This document shows, one piece after another, positions 1 to 6,217 of a stretch of DNA of 6,538 nt. The stretch comes from Pseudomonadota bacterium (GTDB lineage Bacteria > Myxococcota > Polyangia > Polyangiales > Polyangiaceae): NCBI GenBank assembly GCA_023419055.1, contig JAEZYO010000636.1:1-6538 (forward strand). The letters are read 5' to 3'. The notes below the pieces were generated by a model that was not told the origin of the DNA, searched no databases, and worked only from the letters and a program-made list of their open reading frames with translations. Position 1 is the stretch's first letter. Each line of letters opens with the position of its first letter. Both the position numbers and the translations under genes were made by a program.

Positions 1-2079
1 ATCTTCTACGAGGAGCGCGGCACCTCGTTTCATGATGGCGATCAAGAAGTCGCTGATGCAGGCGTGCAGAAGCTGCCTTTGCTTCTGCGGCGAGTGCGCG
101 AGCGGCGTATGACCCGACGGCAGTGACACTCCGAGCCAGGCGCAGAACAGAGGGACGGCCGTGGCAGGGTCGAGCGCGAGCTCCACCAACTGGCGCTCCA
201 GCCGGTCCGTGGCCTTGGCTTCGGAGTCGCTCCAGCCGAGCAAGTCCAGAACCAGGAGCTGCAAGGGGCGGAGAGAAGCGTTCTGCCACTCTGGTAGGCA
301 GCGCGCCTCGATGCCGCGGCAACCGTCGTGGTGGAGGCGCAGCATGAGCTCCGCGGCGAGTCTGGACTTTCCGACGCCGGGCTCACCCTCCAAAAGGACG
401 GCCGAGCCCTCTCCGGCGCCCGTCCTTTGCCAGGCCTCGGTCAAACGTGAAAGCTCCTCGGCGCGGCCGACGAAAGGAGCGCGTTCAGCGCGGAATGCGG
501 TCGCCCGCGACTCGCCTTTGAGGCGGTACGCTTTTGCTGGGCGATCGGTGTAGGACAACCGGAGCTCGCCCGCGCCGAGTTCTTCGAGCTCGGCGTCGCG
601 CGCCGCCATGTCCCTGAAATCTTCGCTCACGAGGACGCGGTGCTCGGGCTTCGCGCGAGCCGTTGCATCCTCCTGGGAGGCAAGCTCCATCGCGATGCGG
701 GCCGTGACGCCGTCGACGGGTTTGCGGCCTGCTTCGGAGATTTGCAGGGTAACGGGGCCGGCATGGATGCCGATCTGCGCCGAGAGCGAAATCCCCGCTT
801 CGGCGAACCAGCGCGGCAGGGTTTCCATACGATGCACGACTTCCAGCGCGGCCCGCATGGCGAGGCGCGCCTCGGCGTCCCGCGTCTGGGACAGCCCGAA
901 GTACCAGAGCGAGTACCCGCCCAACGATTGTGCGGAGATCGCGCCGAACTGACGCAATACTTCGCTCACGAGGTTGTGGCTGTCGTCGAGCAGCGCGTCC
1001 ATCTGCTCGATGCTCGAAAGCTGGCCCGTGCCGACCAAACTGACCTTGCAGCAGAGCACGGTGACGTGGCGCTGCTCGGTCTGGGGAGTGGGCTCGCCGT
1101 CGGTCACCGTCTCCGCCGAGGGGCGGTGGATGCGCTGCTGCGAGCTCACCGGCGAGGTCTCGCGCAAGTAGCCGTGGGTGTCCTCCAACCCTTCGAGTGA
1201 AATGCGTTCGAGGAGCGATTGAACCAGGTGCGCGTCCCCGAGGCGACGCGCCGGATCTTTCTCGAGGACGCGCAACAAGAGCGCACCCAAGCGGTGCTGG
1301 CTGAGGGGCGCCGGCAAGACGTGCTGGTCGGGGCGCGACTGCTGAGCCACGATCTCCAGCAACGATTTGCCCGAGACCAGGGGCGAGCCGGTCAAGCACT
1401 CGACGAAGGTGAGCGCCCACGCGTAGAGGTCTGATTTCGGGCCGGTAGGTTCTCCGCGCAGCTGCTCGGGGGCCGCGTAGAGCGGAGTCCCCACCCACTC
1501 GTGACTTTGCGTCAGGCGGGCGAGCTCCGCCGCGTCGCGGGGGCTCGCGTAGATGCTGATGCCGAAGTCCAGGAGCTTGAGCCGATCGCGCCCTCCGACG
1601 TTCGTCACCATGATGTTGCCGGGCTTGAGGTCGCGGTGGGCGATCCCCTTCGCGTGCGCGTAGGCGAGGGGCGGCAAAAGCTGCGCGAGCAGGTTGCGGG
1701 CGCGCTGCACCTTGAGCGTGCCCTCGTCACGCAAGAGCTCCGCGAGCGTCCGCCCCGGGATGAACTCGAACACCGCGAAGCGACTGCCGTCTCCGAGCTC
1801 CCCCGAGTCCAGGAGCCGGACGATGTCCGGATGGTAGAGCGACGAACAGAACGCGATTTCGCGGCGAAAGCGCTCGACGCGGCGCTGCCGAATCGGCCCG
1901 TCGAGATCGTCCGAAGCCATGACCTTGATGGCGACGAGCTGACCGGTGCTGCGCTGGAGCGCCTTGTAGACCTGACCGCCCGAGCCCGCGCCGATGGCGT
2001 GTTGAACGTCGTACCCCGCGAGAGCCAAGCCCTTCGCCACCGAGTCGACGGCGCTTTCGTAGTCCAGGCGATATGACAT
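1..2079 (-). CDS. Ser/Thr protein kinase - cyclase-homology - AAA/P-loop ATPase fusion (N-terminal 693 residues, partial)
   Basis: A large cytoplasmic signalling protein with three domains in order. (a) Hanks-type kinase, about residues 23-290: glycine loop GAGSGGQV (30-37), VAIK lysine K52, likely alpha-C Glu E74, HRDLKPGN (148-155), DFG (171-173), APE (203-205), and KDPARR (274-279) in the C-lobe. All catalytic residues are present, so it should phosphorylate Ser/Thr. (b) Class III cyclase-homology domain, about 335-495 (EQRHVTVLCC..., IGIHAGPV), with catalytic residues replaced. (c) ATPase from about 534 (PFVGRAEEL), Walker A GEPGVGKS at 565-572 (K571), and LLVED at 689-693, the Walker B motif where the window ends. 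The reading frame is open to the edge. The architecture matches the myxobacterial kinase/cyclase fusion family (named for TOMM clusters), whose members are about 1,300 residues, so roughly half is missing here. No TOMM precursor or cyclodehydratase is visible. ATG at 2077-2079 is chosen because GGGGAG (2086-2091) precedes it by 6-7 nt; the adjacent GTG is an alternative. Confidence 0.93.
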   Translation of the reverse strand, partial: MSYRLDYESAVDSVAKGLALAGYDVQHAIGAGSGGQVYKALQRSTGQLVAIKVMASDDLDGPIRQRRVERFRREIAFCSSLYHPDIVRLLDSGELGDGSRFAVFEFIPGRTLAELLRDEGTLKVQRARNLLAQLLPPLAYAHAKGIAHRDLKPGNIMVTNVGGRDRLKLLDFGISIYASPRDAAELARLTQSHEWVGTPLYAAPEQLRGEPTGPKSDLYAWALTFVECLTGSPLVSGKSLLEIVAQQSRPDQHVLPAPLSQHRLGALLLRVLEKDPARRLGDAHLVQSLLERISLEGLEDTHGYLRETSPVSSQQRIHRPSAETVTDGEPTPQTEQRHVTVLCCKVSLVGTGQLSSIEQMDALLDDSHNLVSEVLRQFGAISAQSLGGYSLWYFGLSQTRDAEARLAMRAALEVVHRMETLPRWFAEAGISLSAQIGIHAGPVTLQISEAGRKPVDGVTARIAMELASQEDATARAKPEHRVLVSEDFRDMAARDAELEELGAGELRLSYTDRPAKAYRLKGESRATAFRAERAPFVGRAEELSRLTEAWQRTGAGEGSAVLLEGEPGVGKSRLAAELMLRLHHDGCRGIEARCLPEWQNASLRPLQLLVLDLLGWSDSEAKATDRLERQLVELALDPATAVPLFCAWLGVSLPSGHTPLAHSPQKQRQLLHACISDFLIAIMKRGAALLVED

Positions 2080-2085
2080 CACGTT

Positions 2086-2091
2086 CTCCCC
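2086..2091 (-). promoter_or_regulatory. Ribosome binding site of the kinase fusion gene
   Basis: On the minus strand GGGGAG lies 6 nt before the immediately adjacent GTG-ATG pair at 2077-2082. This supports the start at 2079 rather than any codon further upstream. Confidence 0.6.
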
Positions 2092-2150
2092 GACGTGCGG
2101 ACACGCGAACCCTGGTCGAGAAGGGAGCGCGCAGGAATTGCCGATATTTC

Positions 2151-2179
2151 AGCTACAACGTTCGCGAGGCGCGTGTCAA
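2151..2179 (-). promoter_or_regulatory. Possible promoter of the kinase fusion gene
   Basis: A perfect TTGACA (-35 hexamer) reads on the minus strand at 2174-2179, about 95 bp before the kinase start. At 16-18 nt spacing the -10 region (around 2150-2157, GTAGCT/TAGCTG) matches the consensus poorly, so only the -35 half is convincing. A TTCGCGAG octamer lies on each side of it (2161-2168 and 2191-2198). Confidence 0.3.
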
Positions 2180-2363
2180 GCGAGAGCCCTTTCGCGAGAG
2201 CGCTCCTCGTTCTTGTACAACTCACGATGCGGAAACGATCTCGAGACGATCGTCCATGTCGTCAGTGTTACGAGCCCGTCACGCGCTCGGCCCCTAGTCG
2301 CCGATCCTACCCAAGGTCAGGACAACCCTGATCGGAGGAGTAGCGTCGCGGCCGGCTGGAAGA

Positions 2364-2375
2364 TTCGAATTCGAA
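2364..2375. repeat. 12-bp perfect palindrome TTCGAATTCGAA
   Basis: A perfect self-complementary 12-mer in a GC-rich background, 46 bp before the phosphatase start codon. It could be a protein-binding site. It does not extend beyond 12 bp. Confidence 0.45.
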
Positions 2376-2377
2376 CG

Positions 2378-2395
2378 GCGAGGGCTTGCCCTCGC
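2378..2395 (+). repeat. Hairpin upstream of the phosphatase gene
   Basis: GCGAGGG and CCCTCGC form a perfect 7-bp stem around a CTTG tetraloop, ending about 26 nt before the TTG start and 9 nt before the ribosome binding site. No T-run follows, so it does not look like an intrinsic terminator. It could be an mRNA leader hairpin or an operator. Confidence 0.4.
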
Positions 2396-2404
2396 ACGGG
2401 CTCC

Positions 2405-2411
2405 GGTGAAG
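2405..2411 (+). promoter_or_regulatory. Ribosome binding site deciding a TTG start
   Basis: GGTGAAG lies 10 nt before TTG at 2422-2424. A TGA in the same frame at 2407-2409 excludes any start further upstream, so TTG is the first possible start in the frame. Confidence 0.5.
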
Positions 2412-2421
2412 CCTCGGTACC

Positions 2422-3081
2422 TTGAGCACGCGCCTCCTTCTCATCCGTCACGGAGCGACGATCCTCAGCGCCGAAGATCGCTTCGCCGGCTCGATCGAGG
2501 TCGAGCTCTCCGACGAAGGCCGCGAGCAGGCGAGCCGACTCGGCGAGCGCATCTCGAGCCTGGCCATCGCTGCCGTCTACGCGAGCCCGCTCGGACGGAC
2601 CCTCGAGACCGCGCGTTTCGTGGCCGCGCCGCGGGCGCTCTCCGTCACGGAGCGAGCGGGGCTCTGCGAGATCGATCACGGCCACTGGGAGGGGTTACGC
2701 CGCAGCGACGTCGAGCAGCGCTTCGCCGAAGAGTACGCGGCGTGGGAAGCGGACCCCTTCACCTTCGCGCCGCGTGGCGGTGAGTCGGGCGCCTCGGTCA
2801 TGGCTCGCGCCCTCCCGGCGATTCGCGAGATCGTGACGAGCCACGCGGGTGACACGGTAGCCGTGGTGTCGCACAAGGCGACCATCCGGCTCATCCTCTG
2901 TGGTCTCCTGGGCGTCGACGCGCGCGGTTATCGCGACCGCTTCGATCAGGCGCCCGCTTGCTTGAACGTGCTCGAATTCAAGGACCCCGTGCGGGTGCGC
3001 CTGATGCTTTACAACGACACCTCTCACTACTCGAGCGAAGCGCGCCGGCCCTCCCAGACGCTCTCGAGCTGGTGGGGCTGA
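2422..3081 (+). CDS. Histidine phosphatase family protein (phosphoglycerate mutase-like)
   Basis: A 219-residue soluble protein of the histidine phosphatase superfamily, which transfers or removes phosphate through a phospho-histidine. The RHG motif is at residues 9-11 (nucleophile H10, phosphate-binding R9). R59 sits in SPLGRTLETA, the acid Glu E83 in LCEIDHGHWEG, and the second histidine H151 in VVSHKATIR, so all catalytic positions are filled. The length and the RF-G/L-DEG-QA pattern (about 20-38) fit cofactor-dependent phosphoglycerate mutases and small broad-specificity phosphatases such as alpha-ribazole phosphatase. The substrate cannot be decided: no cobamide genes are nearby, and glycolytic mutases are usually somewhat longer. 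The gene starts with TTG, directly followed by the typical STRLLLIRHG beta strand. It diverges from the kinase gene and lies 125 bp upstream of the adenylate cyclase gene on the same strand, so co-transcription is possible but not shown. Confidence 0.93.
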   Translation: MSTRLLLIRHGATILSAEDRFAGSIEVELSDEGREQASRLGERISSLAIAAVYASPLGRTLETARFVAAPRALSVTERAGLCEIDHGHWEGLRRSDVEQRFAEEYAAWEADPFTFAPRGGESGASVMARALPAIREIVTSHAGDTVAVVSHKATIRLILCGLLGVDARGYRDRFDQAPACLNVLEFKDPVRVRLMLYNDTSHYSSEARRPSQTLSSWWG

Positions 3082-3206
3082 TTCATCAGCTCGGCAACGG
3101 CGGGATCACCCCAAGGCTGGCGTTCCCGGGCGATTCATCCGATCTCCCCGCGTCGGCTCGAAGGCTCTGGGCCTAGCCCGGGCCAGAAAGTACGCTTCTG
3201 TCGCCC

Positions 3207-4553
3207 ATGACGGCTCGAGAAGCCACCCCCGCGAGCCTGCCCCTTCCCCCGCTGCGCATCACGGGCGCGTTCGTCGATCCAGAGCTCGAACGAGAGTTCC
3301 GTGCCGATCAGACCGAATCGGTCGAGCATTTCTTGGGCTTCAGCCTGGCTCTCGCGACGGTGGTCTTCTTGGCCTACGGGCTGCACGACGCCTTGCTGGT
3401 GCCGGAAGTGCGAGAGCGAGCTTGGGCCATCCGCTACGGGCTCTTCTTCCCGGTAGCCCTGATCGCGTTCTGGGCCGTTCGAGGGGGACGCTCCTTGAGT
3501 CTCGGGCAGGCGGCGGTGCTCGCGTACGGGCTCGCCGCGAACGTGGTCGTGCTCTACGTCGGCGCGATCGCCCCCGTTCACGGCTTCCTCTACACCTCGT
3601 ACGCCGTGCTGTTCGTGACGCTCGGCCCGTTCGTGGGGCGCATGAACGTCATCACTCAGGCGGGTTACACCGTGCTCACGCTCGCGCTCTACCTGACGCT
3701 CGAGCTCGCGCTCGGCAAGAGCTCCCTCGAGCTCCGCGTCTCGGTCGCGAGCACCTTGCTGTCGATGGGCGGAATCGGCGGCTTGCTCGCCTACCGGCAG
3801 GATCGGCTCGCGCGCGAGAGCTTCCTCCAGCGGCGGCTGATCGAACGGCAGGTTCAGGCCATCGCTACCGAACAAGCCCGCTCCGAGGAGCTGCTCCTGA
3901 ACGTGCTGCCGCCCGCCATCGCCCAGCGCCTCAAGTTCGAGCACCGCTCCATCGCCGACGGCTTCCCTCGGGTGTCGGTCCTGTTCGCCGACATCGTCGG
4001 CTTCACCAAGATGTCCGAGCGCCTCTCTCCGGAGGAGCTGGTCGAGCGCTTGAACCTCATCTTTTCGAGCTTCGACGACCTGGTCGACAAGCTGAAGCTC
4101 GAGAAGATCAAGACGATCGGTGACGCGTACATGGTGGCGGGCGGGCTCCACAGCCACGAGTACGATCACGCCCAAACGATCGCCGAAATGGCGCTCGGCA
4201 TGAAGCGGCGCACCGACGAGTTCAGCCGTCGGTTCGGTGAGGAGCTCAGCATTCGCATCGGGATCCACACCGGCCCCGTCGTGGCCGGCGTGATCGGCAA
4301 GCGCAAGTTCATCTACGACGTGTGGGGCGACACCGTGAACACCGCGAGCCGCATGGAGTCGCACAGCGAGCCCGGGCGCATCCAGGTGAGCGAGGCCATG
4401 TATTTCCTGCTCAAGGACATGTACGAGCTCATCCCGCGCGGAGAGATCGAGGTCAAAGGCAAGGGCGTGATGCGAACTTGGTTCCTCGCCGATCGGGCGA
4501 GCCTCGGACCGGACGGGCAGACCCGCATGCCGCGCAAGCTCGCGCAGGCGTGA
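3207..4553 (+). CDS. Membrane-bound class III adenylate cyclase
   Basis: A 448-residue protein that should make cAMP from ATP at the inner face of the cytoplasmic membrane. The N-terminal half carries six hydrophobic segments, about residues 43-63, 74-92, 98-119, 127-145, 147-169 and 176-196. A charged helical linker follows (197-228), then the LLLNVLPPAIAQRLK transducer element (229-243). The catalytic domain spans about 254-430. Metal-binding aspartates are D262 (FADIVGF) and D306 (IGDAYMV). The purine-selecting pair is K302 (KIKTIG) and D371 (YDVWGD), the adenylate rather than guanylate choice. Transition-state residues are N378 and R382 (TVNTASRM). All are intact, so activity as a homodimer is expected. 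The membrane part is probably a sensor, with unknown ligand. The ATG has no good ribosome binding site (AGAAAG is 16 nt away), but a TAG at 3174-3176 blocks upstream starts and the first later Met is at residue 146, past several membrane segments. The gene ends 11 bp from the convergent beta-repeat gene. Confidence 0.95.
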   Translation: MTAREATPASLPLPPLRITGAFVDPELEREFRADQTESVEHFLGFSLALATVVFLAYGLHDALLVPEVRERAWAIRYGLFFPVALIAFWAVRGGRSLSLGQAAVLAYGLAANVVVLYVGAIAPVHGFLYTSYAVLFVTLGPFVGRMNVITQAGYTVLTLALYLTLELALGKSSLELRVSVASTLLSMGGIGGLLAYRQDRLARESFLQRRLIERQVQAIATEQARSEELLLNVLPPAIAQRLKFEHRSIADGFPRVSVLFADIVGFTKMSERLSPEELVERLNLIFSSFDDLVDKLKLEKIKTIGDAYMVAGGLHSHEYDHAQTIAEMALGMKRRTDEFSRRFGEELSIRIGIHTGPVVAGVIGKRKFIYDVWGDTVNTASRMESHSEPGRIQVSEAMYFLLKDMYELIPRGEIEVKGKGVMRTWFLADRASLGPDGQTRMPRKLAQA

Positions 4554-4564
4554 GCGGGAGGCAA

Positions 4565-5506
4565 TCAGAGCTCTTCGATGGCGATTCTGCCGACCATGCT
4601 GCGGAGGTGCACGGACGGCAGCGCCTCGTTCGGATCGCGGCGCGCTCCGTTGCCTTCACTGCAGGGCAGATCGATGTGCACCCGGCCGACTCGGACATCG
4701 GCGTCGAGCTCGAACACGCTGTCGCCTGGCACGCGGAGCGCGATCGCGCCGTTCGTCGTGGCGATGTCGAAATCGCCGAGCACCTGCCCTCGGTACTGGA
4801 CGCGCCCGTTCACCGTGCGGATCGTGACCTTCGAGTGCGCGTCGGCGACGAGCACGGCGCCGTTCGCCGACTGCGCGTCCAGCTCACCTTGCACGCGCGT
4901 GACGGTGACCGCGCCGTTCTTCGTCTCGAGTGACGCCTTGCCCGCGAGATCCTCGGCCCGCACCGCGCCGTTCGCGGTCCGGATCAAGACGTCCCCGCCG
5001 GCGTTCTGCACCCGCACTTCGCCGTTGTTGGAGGTGACTTCCAGCGGCGCGTCGAGGTCACGGACGCTGACGGCGCCGCTCCCTACCGCGATCGCGACCT
5101 GAAGGTGGCGAGGCACCGCGATCTCGTACTCGATCCGGGTGTGAGGTTCGCTCGGCGCCGAAACCTCGAGCACCAAGCCTTCACGGCGAATCGCTTCCTG
5201 CACCCGATCGAGCACGCCGTCGAGGTCGTCCGCGCTCGTGAGGACCTTGGCCTTCACCGAGAGCTCTTCTCCGTCGTGGCCCGTGAGCGTCACGGCCCCG
5301 GCGCGGTTCGAAACCCGAATACCGGAGAGGCCGCGAGCATCCAGCTCCGACGAGATCTCGTGGTACTCGGGCTCAGAGAAGCCGAAATCGTGCTCAGCCA
5401 TCGCTTCCACCGCTTCCTGCGCGGCTTGCACGCTGGCTTGCACGGCTTCCCCGATGGCCTGCGTTGCCGTTTCGATCGCGGACCTGATGGTTCTGTCGAT
5501 GTTCAT
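4565..5506 (-). CDS. DUF4097-type beta-strand repeat protein, no signal peptide
   Basis: A 313-residue protein of the DUF4097 (putative adhesin-like) family, of unknown function. Residues 1-39 are an Ala/Glu/Gln-rich predicted amphipathic helix without the hydrophobic core of a signal peptide, so the protein is probably cytoplasmic or surface-associated on the inside of the membrane. Residues 55-140 form irregular beta strands. From 143 to about 258 there are repeats marked by SG/NG turns at 143, 161, 179, 197, 215, 233 and 252: five steps of exactly 18 residues, then one of 19. The usual unit is NGAV-x-V followed by a second short strand, as expected for one turn of a beta-helix. No enzyme motif is seen. 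The ATG at 5504-5506 is preceded by GAGAGG five nt upstream. The gene lies 100 bp downstream of the ribbon-helix-helix gene on the same strand, a likely two-gene unit. The repeats resemble bactofilin coils in period, but sequence identity to bactofilins is not claimed. Confidence 0.88.
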   Translation of the reverse strand: MNIDRTIRSAIETATQAIGEAVQASVQAAQEAVEAMAEHDFGFSEPEYHEISSELDARGLSGIRVSNRAGAVTLTGHDGEELSVKAKVLTSADDLDGVLDRVQEAIRREGLVLEVSAPSEPHTRIEYEIAVPRHLQVAIAVGSGAVSVRDLDAPLEVTSNNGEVRVQNAGGDVLIRTANGAVRAEDLAGKASLETKNGAVTVTRVQGELDAQSANGAVLVADAHSKVTIRTVNGRVQYRGQVLGDFDIATTNGAIALRVPGDSVFELDADVRVGRVHIDLPCSEGNGARRDPNEALPSVHLRSMVGRIAIEEL

Positions 5507-5606
5507 GGGTGCCTCTCGTTGTTGAGCGAGCGTGGATCTCGGGCGTGCGGCGCGTGCCGCTCCGGGAGGGGGCGAATCTACGGTCGAAGACGACGCGAGC
5601 GCCGCA

Positions 5607-6158
5607 TCAGCGACCGACGATGCCTTTGAACTTGCGCCCGACGCCTTGCGGCTCTCGGGCAGGCGGCTGAGCTTCGGGCGAAGGCGCGGGAGCGCTCGCG
5701 GGTGCGGCCTTGAAAGGAGCCTTGTCGTTCTCGAGTCCGCTCAGGGCACCCGCCAGCATCCGGATGTACCAGGAGTTGATCGAGAGCCCCGAGCGCCCTG
5801 CCGCGAGCCCGATCAGCTCCTTGAGCTCGGCGGGGATGCGGATAGTGACCTTCTCCTGATCACCGCTCGCGAACCACGCCGCCTCCTGCGCCGGGTTCAC
5901 CTCTTTGGGCTCGAGCACCCACTCAGCAGCGCCGTTATCGAATTGCACGCGCGCCTCGACTTGCGTCTGCGCTGCATTCACGCGGCTCGCGACTTCGGAC
6001 AAGACCGACACGAGCGAGCGTTCGAGGTGGACGCGCACCAGATCGAGGTACGCGCGGAGCTTCTCGCGTTGGGCCTCGTCTTCGACGAGCGCGAGCGGTT
6101 GCTCGAGGGCCGCCAGCAAGGATGCCATCGGAAGGGGGAAGCGCTGGCTCTCTGCCAT
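5607..6158 (-). CDS. Coiled-coil / ribbon-helix-helix protein (HicB-antitoxin-like C-terminal domain)
   Basis: From the chosen start this is a 183-residue probable DNA-binding protein. The N-terminal part (to about residue 75) is helical and leucine-rich, a likely dimerising coiled coil. After a variable stretch comes a ribbon-helix-helix at about residues 101-140: strand EKVTIRIP, helix AELKELIGLAAGRSG, turn LSINSW, helix YIRMLAGAL, as in the C-terminal domain of HicB proteins. A Pro/Ala-rich tail ends in basic GVGRKFKGIVGR. The start is uncertain: TTG 6212, ATG 6191, ATG 6158 and ATG 6128 are all in frame and none has a clear ribosome binding site. I prefer 6158 because codons upstream of it have much weaker G/C third-position bias and that stretch carries promoter-like and dyad sequences. 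From memory, similar proteins are annotated next to DUF4097 genes in Streptomyces; the downstream neighbour here is such a gene. No HicA toxin is visible on either side. Confidence 0.8.
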   Translation of the reverse strand: MAESQRFPLPMASLLAALEQPLALVEDEAQREKLRAYLDLVRVHLERSLVSVLSEVASRVNAAQTQVEARVQFDNGAAEWVLEPKEVNPAQEAAWFASGDQEKVTIRIPAELKELIGLAAGRSGLSINSWYIRMLAGALSGLENDKAPFKAAPASAPAPSPEAQPPAREPQGVGRKFKGIVGR

Positions 6159-6190
6159 CGAAGTGATGTCACTATGCTGGCAGTCTGCCA
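6145..6190. promoter_or_regulatory. Three evenly spaced dyads, candidate operator array
   Basis: Three inverted repeats lie in 46 bp: TGGC-N5-GCCA (6145-6157), AGTGA-TG-TCACT (6162-6173) and TGGCAG-T-CTGCCA (6178-6190). Their centres are 6151, 6167.5 and 6184, exactly 16.5 bp apart. The outer two sit in 16-bp direct repeats that match at 14 positions (6143-6158 and 6176-6191). The right dyad falls between the -35 and -10 hexamers of the candidate promoter, the middle one overlaps its -10, and the left one overlaps the preferred start codon. This is the usual layout for autorepression by ribbon-helix-helix proteins; binding itself is inference. Confidence 0.5.
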
Positions 6191-6199
6191 TCACGTCAA
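6171..6199 (-). promoter_or_regulatory. Candidate sigma70-like promoter of the ribbon-helix-helix gene
   Basis: On the minus strand TTGACG (6194-6199) and CATAGT (6171-6176) are separated by exactly 17 nt. They match the consensus hexamers at 5 and 4 of 6 positions. Initiation would fall near 6164, giving an almost leaderless message if translation starts at 6158 and a leader of about 36 nt if it starts at 6128. Confidence 0.4.
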
Positions 6200-6217
6200 T
6201 ACTGAGCTTCAAAAGGC

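Larger units (their letters stand above)
2080..2421. other. Divergent intergenic region (342 bp) between kinase and phosphatase genes
   Basis: The two flanking genes run away from each other, so both promoters should lie here. It holds a ribosome binding site and a TTGACA for the kinase side, a direct repeat of TTCGCGAG 30 bp apart, a 12-bp palindrome (2364-2375) and a 7-bp-stem hairpin (2378-2395) next to the phosphatase gene. Short open frames on the plus strand (for example 2138-2425) give Arg/Ser/Pro-rich sequence with no recognisable motif and overlap the next gene, so I see no real gene here. Confidence 0.7.

Noticed and set aside
485..1498. Long minus-strand open frame of 337 residues, and plus-strand frames at 640-1200 and 1501-2076
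   Set aside because: They overlap the kinase/cyclase/ATPase frame, which carries unmistakable motifs throughout. The alternatives are Arg/Ala/Gly-rich or lack motifs, as expected for shadow frames in GC-rich coding DNA.
2334..2340. Strong Shine-Dalgarno-like GGAGGAG
   Set aside because: No ATG, GTG or TTG occurs at a usable distance downstream, and a TAG follows directly, so it does not serve a gene.
2138..2425. Short plus-strand open frames in the divergent intergenic region
   Set aside because: No motif, Arg/Ser-rich composition, poor start context, and overlap with the supported start of the phosphatase gene.
3167..3186. G/C-rich partly self-complementary stretch that might be a terminator after the phosphatase gene
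   Set aside because: The best stem is only 4 bp (GGGC/GCCC) with a 3-nt loop and there is no T-run. I see no clear terminator in 3082-3206.
3135..4364. 409-residue open frame on the minus strand
   Set aside because: It is antisense to the adenylate cyclase, whose catalytic motifs are complete. The product is His/Glu/Arg-rich low-complexity sequence without recognisable domains.
5547..5560. Hairpin GCGGC-GCGT-GCCGC between the ribbon-helix-helix and beta-repeat genes
   Set aside because: A 5-bp stem of pure G/C in a G/C-rich gap, with no T-run on either strand. It is expected by chance and does not separate the two genes convincingly.
5607..6158. A HicA/HicB toxin-antitoxin system
   Set aside because: The ribbon-helix-helix resembles HicB, but no small HicA-like gene is present on either side in any frame, and the N-terminal half is a coiled coil rather than the usual HicB fold.
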